Source: Kuschelorhynchus macadamiae (taxonomy: Eukaryota; Arthropoda; Insecta; Coleoptera; Curculionidae). From it: a stretch of DNA of 64,000 bases. The notes beneath the pieces are model-generated. The model made no database searches, had not been told where the DNA came from, and saw only the letters and a program-made list of their open reading frames with translations. Numbering within the stretch: the first letter of the stretch is position 1; the number at the start of each line of letters is the position of its first letter. The stretch covers positions 256,501 through 320,500 of the forward strand of contig JAUTXW010002448.1 in assembly GCA_030620095.1 (NCBI GenBank). The letters run 5' to 3'. The translations under genes and the position numbers were made by a program. Positions 39,990-52,549 of the stretch are shown here, one piece after another.

Positions 39990-40480
39990 GACCACTCGTT
40001 GCGACTCTTCGGTCAAGGATCGTCAGCCAAATTCATTTATTCAATAGATGAAGGGGTCGAAGGACTACAGCTTTCTCATTGCCGGTTAGTTAATCGAGTG
40101 AGTATCCTTAACCAAGATGTTGGTCTCTGCTGGAGCTGAAACTTTATATCAGGCTTGTTGACTTGCAGCTTGGTTGTGGTAGGGAAAGCGTAATTCCAGT
40201 AAACAAGGCAATTGTCATTGTCCATCACAGCTTCGATATTGTCTGGGTAGTATAAATGTAGAATGTGCTGGCATATACTGGACATCCCGATATGAGGTGC
40301 ATAAGTATCTCCGGTTGTTGGTGACATGCCTTGCTTCTACTATCAGGAACGCCCAAGAACTGCCTGTTATATACTGACAGGCTAGCAAAATTAATTCGGT
40401 CTGAGGCTTTAGTCCAGCAGCTGGATAAGTCCAACGAGTTGATATTTTTACTTCCCTAGAAAAAGCGCAATATTGCATTA
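39990..40480 (-). pseudogene. R2/R4-type LINE endonuclease fragment
   Basis: On the minus strand, in two frames, I read 'ILMHLISGCPVYAS' (same block as IQHITSGC in the element at 1-855), then after a deletion 'MDNDNCLVYWNYAFPTTTKL' followed by NKPDIKF. The KPD motif fits the PD-(D/E)XK-like catalytic region of restriction-like endonucleases of R2/R4-type LINEs. The piece lies just outside the right palindrome boundary and is not mirrored on the left. Dead: frame break plus internal deletion. Confidence 0.6.
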
Positions 40481-41480
40481 GTCAAAAATTACCCTGAGAG
40501 ATATTTTCAGATCTTTACGTTTTGGGGTCCTAAAGACGAAAAACATGTTTTCTCAATTTTCTCGGCCTAACTGTTCGCGGTATAGCTAAAAAACTACTTA
40601 CACTTTTGCATTAATAGTCAAAATGGAGACAACCTGGTAACATTTTGGTAAAAATCCAATATGGTGAAACAAAATGAAACGTTAAAAAATTATTAGTAAA
40701 AAACTACTTATCCAATTTAGCTTAAATTTTGCGCAAAACTCAAGCATTGTGTAGAAATCTATTGGCAAAATTTTGGTATAAATGCAGGATGGTAAAACAA
40801 AAATGACGGCTTAATAAAATATTTAAAAACTTAGCCTGAACAAAATTACTTAATGAATTGACTTTAAATTTTGTGCTATAATTAAACTGCTAAAATTGTG
40901 GTAAGTTCAAGATGGTGGAACAAAATGGCGGCCAAAAAAAATGTCGCGAAAAAATCACCCATAGCTGCCAAAAAATATGTTTATCAATTTCGTAGATCAC
41001 TCTGACTGTTAGTTCACGGCATAGCTCAAAAACTAAACGTTACAAAATTAAAGGTTATATAGGCATATTGCGGAACAAAATGGCGGCCTAGTGAAACGGT
41101 AAAAATATATTACTAAAAAACTAATTATCCAATTTACCTTAAGTGTTATATACGAATTGATTGGTACAATTTTGATATGAATCCAAGATAGCAAACAAAA
41201 TGGCATAAAAAAATATTTTAAAAATCAGCCTGGAAATCCTACTTATTAGATTTATTTTAAATTTTGTACAAGCATTAATTGTGATATAGAGGTAAACTAA
41301 TAAAATTGTGGTAGGAATACAAGATGGCCAACCAAATAGAAGTCAAATATAATCTTTGTATTCAATTGACTTTATATTTTGCAGAAAAATTAAATGTGAT
41401 ATAAGGATAAACTAGTACGCATTAAACATGATCAAACAAAATGGGGGTCAGTGCGTCTACGAATCCAATATGGTGGAATA
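40446..41480 (+). repeat. Dispersed repeat family A, copy 3 (longest)
   Basis: Starts 'tttttacttccctagaaaaa', then 'aattaccctgagagatattt' and 'aaacatgttttctcaatttt'. Several units follow, each with 'aaaactacttatccaattta', 'tttggta..aat.caagatgg', and 'aacaaaatggcggcc' type blocks. Units are spaced by about 145 bp. This is the clearest copy for defining the family. Confidence 0.75.
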
Positions 41481-42006
41481 AAGTGGCGCCCAATAAAAAT
41501 ATTTGAAAAGACCGTATATATGTATTACTAAATGAATATGTATCATACTAAATTGGGTCACATTTCAATATTTCTAATAAAAGGAAAGCTAACTAGGTAA
41601 GTTCCGAGTAAAGAAAATTTACCGATTTTTATAGAGTACGTCGCGCCGTGCTGGCGTTTGAGATGTTTGATTCAGTGTAACTGTTACTTCCTTCATAAAA
41701 GAAAAGTAATTTGCTCTCTTGAGGTTCTAGTCTTGTAAGAGACTGTGCATTGTCAGCATCCACGGAAAAGCTGAGGTCAAGGTCATCCGCAGCTCTGCTT
41801 ACGTTCTTAAAAAGAATCTTCTTTACTGGCAACCTTACAAGCACGGCTCGAGAATATCCCATTGTGCAAGTGCTCTAAGGTGAGAAGACTCCTTTCTCCC
41901 AGGTGAATTGGGAGATCTAGAGCGTGGATATTTGTTTCTGAGCAAATACATTTTATTTCGTATGTCTATATTTAGTTTCCGTAGTTTAACCTGTCTCAAC
42001 TTTCAC

Positions 42007-42010
<4 letters not shown>

Positions 42011-42057
<47 letters not shown>

Positions 42058-42068
42058 CTGCTTCAGAA

Positions 42069-42101
<33 letters not shown>

Positions 42102-42102
42102 T
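42011..42102. repeat. Two adjacent (TA)n tracts with a repeated spacer
   Basis: TA at 42011-42056 and about 42070-42096. Each is followed by 'gcttcagaaata', so the unit of TA tract plus spacer appears to have duplicated. Confidence 0.9.
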
Positions 42103-42959
42103 GCTTCAGAAATAATTAAGATAAACGTATAAGCCAGAAAGGTTTTAGAACTAAAATTCAACACATGTTTAAATAAAAATAAAATGTGGAAAGTTACCGA
42201 ACTCAATTAATTTTAGAGTTTTATGTCAATAGGAAATCCCGCAAATTGTAGATTAATCGTATACTGTTTGTTTTTCCCAAAGTTGTTTTTAAAAGTTAAC
42301 TGGAGAAACATCTAATTAATCAACTTGTAGGGGCTAAAGAATCAGAATGTTTCAGATCAAATTTTACACAAGATTTAAATTAAAATAGGAAATAAAAATA
42401 AATAATGGTTTTTATTGACGTATGCAAGTTCATATATGAAAAGTTGAAGTTATATTAAAAAATGTTTTTGTAGGCAAGGTGAATTTGATTAGTAGGAGAA
42501 AACTTAAATTTCCTTGCAAGTATTTTTATAAATGATGAGATTTTATATAAAAAACAATAAAAAGAACTTCTCGGATCTCCATAAAATAATAGACTGGAAA
42601 ACAATGAAACCTCTCCATGTAACTTTTTAGTTGGTATTAAATAATTTGAACAGGATATTCACTAACATGGTCAAATCTTATTTCATTTGTCATAGCAGCC
42701 GCCAAGAAATCGATTATTTTTAGCACTTGAAGATACTTTTCGCATGCTAGCTTGTATAAGGAGCAACTCTAAATTCATACAAACACGCAAGGAACAATGC
42801 GTTACGAACAACAGCCGGTGTCGTGTTGCTGCTGGTAGTATGAGAATCCTTATATATTTTTCCCACTTAAAAACTCCATGTCTGCTTAAGTGCATCACAA
42901 CTGGAACTACCAAGAACATTCCTCCGTCGTGACTACGTCAGTTGATGTGCATTTATGCC

Positions 42960-44090
42960 TTCCTTCCTCGTCTAATTTGATTTTTATTATAGTGTTTAGA
43001 AACTCGGACGTTATCTTTCACTCTTTTTTGATTTGACCATTAGCTCTCCTGTATTTATTTAAGTAATAAAAACTTCACTGGCCCTGCTAGCTGTGTTTCT
43101 GATGTTCTGAAATCTTCCGCATTGGAAGATTGTATGTTCTGAGCTGTCTTGCAGATTGTACTACCAGAAGTCAGAATTGGCTTTTTTTTTAATTTGCAAA
43201 GGCAGGTTGCAAACAGACCACGCCCTAATATACCTTGTGCAAGATGATAGTCGATATATTCTTACTTTCTTTTACACTAGGTTCTGACAGCTTTCACAGA
43301 TGTTTTTGTCAGAATATTCGTCATGACATTTCCAGCATCTGGTTTTGCTTCACAGCCTTGTCTGTGTGTTTTTACACTTTCTTTGATTTGTGGTTCTATC
43401 GACGCTATTTCTGAGAGGTCCTGAACTGCAGTCGATATTTTTTACGCGCATGTAATTTGTATAGTCAGATTTCTTTTACTTTTTTCAACATCTTAAGATA
43501 TATCTTATGTTTTACGGCTTGAGCTCAGCACGAAATTGCGTAATATTTTTGATGATAGTGCTGTAGCTAGTACCCTTCTTTTCCAGCAATTTGGTCCCCC
43601 ATATTTAGTTATTTTTGTGTGGGTGGTAATGCTTATATCCTTGTCGAGGTATATCCCGAGATATTTAAATAAACTTTAGATTTGGATGACATGTCCTTAG
43701 AGTTTCACTTCCACACTTTTTATTCTCTAACCTCTTGTCAGAACAACCATCTCTGTATTTTGTAGTGCCAATTTAACATATCTGTCCTTTAGTTGCTTGC
43801 AGTCCTACTTGCTCGGGCAACTATTGCTAAGTCATCTACAAAGGGCGACAAGGCGCATTCCTTTTTCTACGTTTGTTTAAGGAATTAGTCATAAGTTATA
43901 TTTTATAGTATTGAACGGAGTGCTGACCCTAGCTCGCTATTTATTTTTCTGCCCTATAAGATATCTGTATTTCATGATTCCATAAGTATGACTGTATAAA
44001 ACATATTAAGTATTTGCTTATAATCTTTTCCGTTAGTGACTTTATTATTTTAATCCAGGGAGCGGGGACTAGAGTTATCGTTGCGCAAAA
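42960..44090 (-). pseudogene. R1-like LINE reverse transcriptase, C-terminal half, decayed
   Basis: Reading the minus strand with frame jumps: 'YLICFIQSYLWNHEIQISYR' (about 44000-43930), GSALRSILYNITYD (motif B, about 43920-43880), SPFVDDLAIVARAS (motif C with the catalytic Asp pair, about 43845-43800), 'YLGIYLDKDISITTHTKI' (about 43665-43610), and near 43155-43115 a zinc-knuckle-like SSEHTIFQCGRF. The block order matches the RT-to-C-terminus part of R1/Jockey-type LINEs, where a C-x2-C...H...C finger ends the protein. Multiple frameshifts and stops; no long ORF survives. Confidence 0.7.
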
Positions 44091-44099
44091 TTTTTTATT

Positions 44100-45400
44100 T
44101 TTATAGGCACGCCTTTCTTTCTCTTCTGTGTAGCAGGGTTATCGAGCGGTTATTTATTATATTTAAAATTATTTATTTATTTTATTTATTATTATTATTT
44201 GAGACGTAGCGCGCAACCCTGTCACAATACTGAAATTAGCTAATGTATAATAAGTAAAATCGGTAAAATCAAAGATACTCTGTAGGCTTCTTCGTAAATT
44301 ATAATTTACAATGTTAACAAATATAATTGTTAGTACAAATTGAATTAAACATTTCATCTCACCAATTCTGCGGCCATATAAACTCGAACGACAGCAAACT
44401 GCAACAACGATGATATCTTCTTCTTGAATATGTGTTTATTTTAACTAGCAGGTGGTTTATTTAAATAAAATAATTTAAGATCAACCATAAGAAACAAAAC
44501 TCTGACACAGACTAACTTTTAGTCTTTTCGTAAAATACAAAGTTAGCTCAGCTATTACTAGATCCACCCCTTAGACCAATCCCCTCTTTGATTTTATTAG
44601 TCAGGACGAAACGAATAAAGCTGTGAATGGTGAAGCTTAAGTCCCTACTCTATACTTTAAGTTCGGAACTTCGTCTTAGAGACACGAGGTGTCACCCATG
44701 ATAATAAAAACAGAATAAATCGATTAAAATAATATTTCCTTCAATTCTTAGTCCTAAGATTATGTATATAATTTAATATATATGCCTATACTAACTTATC
44801 CACATTATGGGTCCGAAAAGTCATGGCGAAAAAAAGGCACGAAAAACCCCTTTGTTTTCTGTAGGGAAAATTATGCCCCAAAAACATGGCTGTTCGGTAA
44901 TGTTTATATTACAAAGTAGTCTATTGTATTTTTAACATAGCAAATTGACCATTCATTATCATTACATCGAACCAAATAAAATGTTTCAATTAATATTTGC
45001 ATCAAGTTAAATTAAACGGGATAAAGAAAGATTCTCATGAGAGAGAGAGGTCATATGGGACCATAAACCCTCAATAAGGAAGGTATAAATTGTAACCTTT
45101 TCAGAACGTTTATACATAAATCTGTCAATACAGTCTAAAATATAGCGTTTGGGATATATGATACTTATTACTTTGTTTAGGGTTTAAAATTATCGCAACT
45201 AATATTAGACAAATCCACTTATAATTCCTGTGAAATAATCAAGCCTGTTTAAGCGTTAACGTGAGAACCAAGAGTTTTAGTAAAATATTGCTTAAATTAT
45301 ATTTAGAATATATAAAAATATATACTCTATACCGTTGTTGTAGTCTATTCTGTTACATCTGGTATACGCATCACTTTATTTATAGCACCAAGCACTGTGC
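44100..45400. other. No recognisable feature
   Basis: AT-rich, with an 'attatttattta' simple stretch near 44150-44200. No supported gene. Confidence 0.4.
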
Positions 45401-45441
45401 TCCTACTTGGCCAAAATTCACACTGATAATCGTGGTTTCAT

Positions 45442-45666
45442 TCATGATAATTTAGTTTTTTCTGCAGTCTGTTTCCGCTTAGGTTCTCCATGTTCGTCCA
45501 TCCACTTGCCTCTTATAAGTGTACCATTTACGCTGCTACCAGTTCCTTCCCGGTTATCCCATACAAGATTCCTCCTCTTTTGTTTGTCACCTGGCATCCG
45601 AAGAGCATGATCTTTCTGTTGAAGTCCCCTCCTAGTGTTACTTCTCTTGTTGACTAAAGTGTGCAT
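45442..45666 (-). other. Unrecognised ORF of 74 codons
   Basis: The translation has a composition more like real protein than its AT-rich surroundings ('ALRMPGDKQKRRNLVWDNRE', then GTGSSVNGTLIRGKW). In the next frame upstream another open piece (WMRSRLFRASSAHQRNRRF) precedes it, so it may be a broken longer frame. I do not recognise a family and do not assign a function. Confidence 0.25.
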
Positions 45667-46002
45667 GCAAATTGTGCAGCAGATAATTGAAATCTTCTAT
45701 TTCTTTGATGGGCAGAACTAGCACGGAATAATCGTGATCTCATCCAGTTCAATCTGTTGTTCATAACCCATTTCAGTTTAATGAGATTGCGGGTGAACTA
45801 TCTTTGACCTATAGATATTACAATGAATTGTGCTCTAGCCAATTATTATTTATTACACCTTTCTTAGAATTGCTTGTCACGGAACCGTGATTACCAACGC
45901 GCATACATTTGTTCACCCTCCAACTACAGATACCAAGACAGCTTTCACTTTCAAACAGAAAAGAAAAATTTCGCGTAGGGTATAATAATAACTATTATAA
46001 AA

Positions 46003-46040
46003 ACGTCAAGTGCTTTCGGTCAACCTAGACTATCATCAGG
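46003..46040 (-). repeat. PLE-type terminus with hammerhead-like core
   Basis: The minus strand reads CCTGATGATAGTC, a short spacer, then GACCGAAAGCAC. The invariant CUGAUGA (46033-46039) and GAAA (46014-46017) motifs of hammerhead ribozymes are both present and separated by a possible stem II (AGUC against GACC, one mismatch). Hammerheads are known in PLE terminal repeats. I could not place a convincing GUH cleavage site with flanking stems I and III. Confidence 0.4.
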
Positions 46041-47279
46041 ACTCACATTGTGAAAGTCGAAAAAAAAATTCTTTTCCATTTGTAAAGAAGGAGTATACTA
46101 GCCATTTCCACTTCTAAGCTTTCACTTTGTTCACATTCTTTGTGCCGTATACCGAAAAGCGAATCTATTAGCGGTTAATTCTCTTTCATTATCCTCCAAA
46201 CTGCAAATAGTTCTCCCGAGACATTAAAATTTTACCGGGTTACCAAGGCAATCATTGTACATTTTAGACTTCGCAGCCGATCCATGAATAAAAAAATCTG
46301 TTTAGCCCAATGTTTTCACTAGTTCGGTGCAATAATTTTTTAGCATTTTATAAATATGTATTCATATTTTGTTAAAGTAACAACAAATAAAAAAAAATTT
46401 GTTTGTAAAATAGAAATTTCAAAGTTATATTACTATATTGGCATAAAAAATATTACCACAACAAATTTAACCCAAAAATAAAAAAAAATATTTATAATAG
46501 TTCTCTTATAAAACACAGTCTCAGACCTCCTGCAACGGTACAAAAATCAACTTAGAGGGTTTTTTATGTCTACGTTTTAGAGCCACTCGAAATACATACA
46601 CCTCGAAATACATGTTTTCGAATTTCTAAAAAAGTAACAAAGTAAGCAAAAAATGTGTTTACGTCTACAGCAACATAAAAATCTGTATACTTCTTTCATT
46701 AAAAGTTTAAATTCTCAGATAAGGTAAATGTGTGTCTGACATTTTGTATTCAATTTGTTGCATATATACCTAATAACCTTTTGTTAAACAAAATATCTGG
46801 TTTCGGTGTAATTTCATGAAATAAATTTCCCCAGATGAATAAAATTCTGTTTTACTAGTCGAAAATGAAACAAGGAATAGGCAGTTTTTATAAATCTTTA
46901 AATTGCTATCAAAAGTCAGATAATTTAATGGCACAAGCTTTGTCACTCGGAAAAACCAGCCCTCTCCACCATTAATTTTAGGTACACATTTTTTGTGTAT
47001 ATAAAATGTCTTCCCTTATTATTAATGAAGATGATTGTATCTATTTTGTCACCAAAAGCAAGACAAATGGACCGAAATTTTTAGACAAGGCCGGAGGTCC
47101 TCTGGATGTCGTTTTGTCCCAATTATTTTTATCGGAAATCGAACAAATAATACCATCAGTCTAAACAGAAAGTCTGTACAGAGAAATTCAATATTAATAG
47201 ATACAAGTGTAAGTCATTCCTAAATCCGTTTTTCAGTTACTATTGTAGGAGATTTTAACACAAAAATTGCATTAATATG

Positions 47280-48480
47280 TTATTTGTTCCAAAAAAAAAC
47301 ATCAAAACATTTTATTTTTACTCCTTATTAGTGGAATTTCGGAAAATTCAGAAATCATTTTTAAATAATTATTTGCGGAAGCCAGTGAAGGAAAAAAACA
47401 TCTTATAATTCCATTTACTTCAAGAGTTTAAAAAAAAAAACTAAAAATATATGTTTCGAAAAATCCAGAAATAATATCTACCATCCATTGCCGAAGTAAT
47501 TCTCTTGAAATCACATTTAGGTGAAAAGATATCACAAAGAAGAAAAAACACATTTAACCCCCTCAAGAGTGGATTATCGAAAAATCCATAAATCTGTTTT
47601 TGGATCATTATTTTTGAAGGCCATTGAAAAAAGAATTTGTTAAAATATTATTAAGTTGGAGAAATATTGTAAAAAACTAAAAATAGAAGAAATTGCGAAA
47701 AATGCGAAAATACAATTTCAAATATTAATATTTAAAAAAATCGCCTAAAATCTTGTTTAGTTAAAGAGATATTTCGTTTCCTTAGGAGTCGTATTTTAAA
47801 AAATCTAGAAATTGATTTTACATACTTTTGTTTGAGAGCCGTCGTAAAAAAGATTCTCCATTGGTCGCTCCCCTTTTTACTCATAAAGGATGAAATTTTC
47901 AAAAATCTAGAAATGTATTTGTAGGCAGTTATTATTTAAAGCCGCCTACGAAATTATCGTTCTACATAGTAAAAAGAAGATCCATGCCAAATTTGAACAT
48001 TTTATCTTTAATGGCATTTTGCACTCTCTTAAGGGTACACTTTGAAAAAATTCAGATATCGATTTATAAATAATTGTGAAAATAATTAACGAAGAAATCG
48101 TCTAAATATCTCGTTTGCTGGAAGACATATTATGAATATTTAAAATACATTTTAACCCTTTTCAAATCCCAAGAAGCGAATTTAAAAAAATCTCCTATCT
48201 GACACCTACTTCATATGCGAAATTTGAACGTTTTATTTTTAACGGTTAATTGGAGAGATATAGTAAAAAAACATTTCACCCATTTTCATCCCCTTAGAGG
48301 CAAAAAAAATCTTCTCTTCTCCTGCACTTACGTCACAAAAATGACATACCAAATTTTCGTTAATACCTATAAAAAGTGACCATTCGTTGTCCCCTATCCA
48401 GTAGGATAGTTTCTTATTTTTAAGAAGAGTGTCCCCATTAAAAATATCCCCCAAAACATCATCCATATTATGATGAAGTC
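47280..48480. repeat. Degenerate tandem array, unit about 120 bp
   Basis: Unit marker 'tttcgaaaaatccagaaat' or a variant occurs near 47335, 47452, 47571, 47692, 47795, 47893, 48030 and 48178. Spacing is about 120 bp at first and less regular later. Between markers lie 'tttaaataattatttgcgaa..cc' and 'aacacatttaacccc..aagagtgg' blocks. Units are strongly diverged, so the array is old. No coding role is seen. Confidence 0.65.
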
Positions 48481-49178
48481 TTCATTTTCTTTTTATAACC
48501 GGTTAAAGTATGATATACCCCATTTCTTAAGATTTCTCTTTTTTTTCAAACTTTATTTATTTTGTAAGACAATAGATTTTTCGTTTTGTATGAATAAATA
48601 TTTATTTTATATGATATACTTAATAAAACGTGTGCATGGGCTTCCCTAAAAAGGTTGATCTTTTCTTCTTAAAAAAAAATTGTTATCACGAACATTAATT
48701 GTTTATGGTACCAAAGTTAAATACAAAACGAAGCAATATTTGTAATCTCATAAACAACATCTAGCTTTGGTACATGTATATTTATTTTATAATTGTTGAC
48801 CTCCAGTGACAAAAAAAAATTATAATAATCTATTATTTTTTCATTACTTCTACTCAGAATTTTACAGGTATGCCATACAAAAAACAAGTGCGTTATGCAT
48901 CTAGTTCCGAACAAACAAAAATGAATACTCAAAAATACTTAAAGGAATTAAAAATATATTGAAAAATATTTAAAGAAAATAGTTCATATTAAATGTATTA
49001 AATAGATATTTAGTAGTATTTAAAAGGTATTTAAAAGTATTTAAAACTAAATTGTATATCATATTGACATATTTGCGTGGTCCTCGCTTTTATCGCAGGG
49101 TTTTTGTCAAATTTCTTGGTTGTATAAATATATCAAATCTAATATATTTGAAATTAGCCAGAAAATACCCATTTAATT

Positions 49179-49183
<5 letters not shown>

Positions 49184-49234
<51 letters not shown>
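49184..49234. repeat. (TA)n tract abutting a PLE terminus
   Basis: 51 bp of TA, immediately followed by the PLE-like sequence at 49240. Confidence 0.95.
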
Positions 49235-49238
<4 letters not shown>

Positions 49239-49239
49239 A

Positions 49240-49620
49240 ATTGTGTATTCTTGGGATATGGTCCTTTAGTTTAAAAAATAACTACATTAAGGAAGTAGCA
49301 CAAATCTTTATTATTGACGTTTCGGCTGTACGTTCAGGCCTTTTTCAAACTCTACAAGAGATAAGCCGGTCAGAAAGAGTTTTAAATTTTAACTTATTGC
49401 TAGGACTTACATAAATAGTAAAAAGAAACTTGAGGAAATCTCTGTGTTTCGGTCATAGTAATCCATTTAGTCACGTCACAGACATTACACACAAATAGTA
49501 TTAAAATTCATTTTATTAAAAATCACAGATCAAAATAATGGTAACACATTGGAAGGCAAGAGAAGACGTTTACCTTTACATGTCATTAGACGTACTCGAC
49601 ACGGTCTGCAAAATAATTGT
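49240..49620 (-). repeat. PLE terminal-repeat fragment
   Basis: Contains 'tgtattcttgggatatggtc' and 'attgacgtttcggctgtacg' (plus strand), similar in order to the 14.2-kb PLE terminus (attcttgggattag ... gacgtttcggctt). The minus strand has CCTGAACG, a short spacer, and CGAAACGTC, a degenerate hammerhead-like pair. Further blocks 'gtgtttcggtcatagtaatc' and 'acgtactcgacacggtctg' also look terminal-repeat derived. No RT or endonuclease is attached. Confidence 0.5.
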
Positions 49621-49850
49621 GGTTTTTTGGTTTTATAAATATTTTATGGCAATCCGCACATATTTGTAATACAGATTGATATTTTACGGGGCAGAGTTTA
49701 AAATTGATATGTTTTAGAAATTACCAGGATGGTTTTTTTATATGATATTTATTTTTGAGAATAGATATATAATTATGTATGGATTTAATAATACATATAT
49801 AATTATGGATTTTTTAAAAGATTTTTTTTTTTTTGGTTTATTATATATAG

Positions 49851-49973
<123 letters not shown>

Positions 49974-50799
49974 TGCAAGCAAATTGTGACATATCAAAAA
50001 TAAGTTATCTTTAGAGAGGCTGATCTAAAAATATTCATTTTAAGTGGTTACTGCATGGTCCAAATGATCGTGTACAAGTAAAAATTGGTACACCATTCAA
50101 CACCGATATTCTTTTACTTTATTATATTCAGTTTTACACAATTTTTTATAATAAAAACAAAACATGTAACCAACATCGGATATCTTTACTATATCAAACC
50201 ATTATTAACACTGCACCCCAAACCTTACTTGAATGGGTTAACTATTTGCTTTTGTATAGATATTCTGGGAAACAGCAGCGAGATATAAAGGACTGAACTA
50301 ATCAGAAGATTTAATTTGCATGACATGCAAAATAATTTTGAAGTAGTATATACAGATGTAAACTATTTCATGTCCTAATCTTTCAGAGTTGATTTATCTC
50401 TTAAAATAATTTCATATAAACAGTGTCCGCAGAAGCTAGTCCGGCATCGACTTAAGTCCAATCATGGATGAAGATCAAAGTAAAGCATCGCCAAGCGTCG
50501 TTGTTACTTTTATGAGTCATCGCCTGGGGAAAACAGTGTCCGGCGATAATAGGTAGCAGTTGTTGTAGCGGTACAATAACCACCGTACGACAAATACTAT
50601 TGAGTTTTATATAAAAGGTATCGTGAATTACGGATACCCTATACTCCCAAGCGTGGAGTCATTAAGGCAATTACAATACAATGTAACGATATGTTATACT
50701 GAGACTCGGTGGTCTATCCAAACATTAAAAAAAACAATTCCAGATATTTTTTATTAAAATTTGCTACACAATCTATTATAGCTAATATAAAAATAATAA

Positions 50800-51246
50800 A
50801 AAAATCTACAGGGTGTTGATATCTTTTCTACATCCTGCACTTTTTACGAAGACATTTGTGGTTATTTTTACAAAAAGTTAAATTTTTCATTCTGTTCTGT
50901 AACTTTTTGGACCTTTTTTTAACATTTTGCACCGTTAAAAAATTATTTAGAGAAAAACCGTTTGAAAATTATTTAGCAAAAAGGTGTACCTAGTTTGAAG
51001 GTCTAAATGCATTACATTTTTTTCTATGACCCACATGCATTACATAATGACTCAAAATGGCTATGAATGAAAGAATATTTTAGCAAATTATTTCTAAACG
51101 GTACAAAACATCGAAAAAATCTAAGAGACCAAAAAATTACAGAATATGGAATTTAATTTTGTTGTACCTGCCAGCAACGTCGTAGTAAAATGTTTAGGAG
51201 GGTTAAAGGGGTTGCAATCTGAAAAAATATTACCCTGTAGATTTTT
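50800..51246. mobile_element. 447-bp element with perfect 15-bp terminal inverted repeats
   Basis: Left end aaaaatctacagggt (50800-50814) is the exact reverse complement of accctgtagattttt (51232-51246). The body is non-coding and AT-rich. It shares the 'acagggt' end motif with other short repeats here. No clear target duplication is seen. Confidence 0.65.
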
Positions 51247-51249
51247 CAA

Positions 51250-52545
51250 AAATATATTTAGTCTCTTTAGTAACATTAGTCAAATATATCGCATACAAAA
51301 TTTAATTTGAAAAACTCTGAAGGAAGCATTTGCAAACACGAAAAACATGAACTTTTTTATATTTTTATCGGATAAATCACCTTCTAAAGTTTTGAACATC
51401 AATAGATCTACAATTCTTATATTATGGTTAGGTAACTTTTATCCTGGTCATGATTGGCGGTTTGGCAGACAGATCGTGACAAATCAAAAATAAGTTATAA
51501 GTTAACGAGAAAATCATAAATCAAATATTTATAAATGTCTAGGCGTTATTCGCACATTCAACATCAAATTAAACCTATCTGAATTGCAAAGAATAAAAAT
51601 TAGGTACCTTTATTCAAATTATTTAATCAAGCGCTTATATGGTTATTCTTTGTGGTCGCTAAATAGGTCATTTCTTTTAAGCAACGTTAGCAAGTCTGTT
51701 AAGATATATCTCTTACACAGTCGAGTGTGCTCTTAACAAATGGTGGGCAATAAAGCAAACAAATTTTCAGTTGTTGGCAAGAGTTGCAGCTTTTGTTAGG
51801 AATGTGTTTTCCACTTTTAAGAAAATTGCCTAGCGTGTGCTAATAAAATTAATTTAGGTACTACAATTTTTATCCTCCGCTGAGCGCAGTTATTTTATCA
51901 TTTACTAATAAAATCTAGTATGTAATATTTATTACTGGGCCATAAAGAAACTACGTAACAAATATTAATTTAACTCGCACGTTACATAACATTCTGCCTT
52001 ATTGCATAATAACATCTAGTTATTATTTGGCAACTACTCCTACACATTTACGTTAATGGATAAAAAAATTAAAGCTCATAGAATTTTGAATAAGCAAAAG
52101 ATTTTTACCACTTGAATTCTACTCAGTGAAACTCATTAACACTTTGGTCCGTGACAAGCTTCGTCAAATTGGGCGAGCACTTTGATGGAGTAAGATTGTG
52201 TACTGCCCTGCTCTGATAACATACGGTAACACCTATAACAGTAAAATACCGACCACGGCGGTATTACCGCTTTTTTATAAAAAGGCACCGCGTATTTTAA
52301 AGGCTATTGGTTATAAATTATAACAACATTAATACAAAAAGAAATAAATTCGATAGAAAAACTTAAAATGACCTATTATTAGTCTTTGCCATTTTTTAAA
52401 ATGTGTAGATACTTGGCATGTACTTAGATGCTTAGATAGTTGGAATTCATTTAGAGGAGTGTTTTATTTCACTTTTGTCAAATTGTCTATTCAGAGTATA
52501 ATCTCTCTTTGGTGGATTATTCATTTGCTGCAATACTATACAATA
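51250..52545. other. No recognisable feature
   Basis: AT-rich; no supported gene or repeat boundary. Confidence 0.4.
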
Positions 52546-52549
52546 CATA

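Noticed and set aside
41629..41862. 77-codon minus ORF after repeat family A
   Set aside because: No recognisable motif. It may be repeat-derived, and there is not enough to call a gene.
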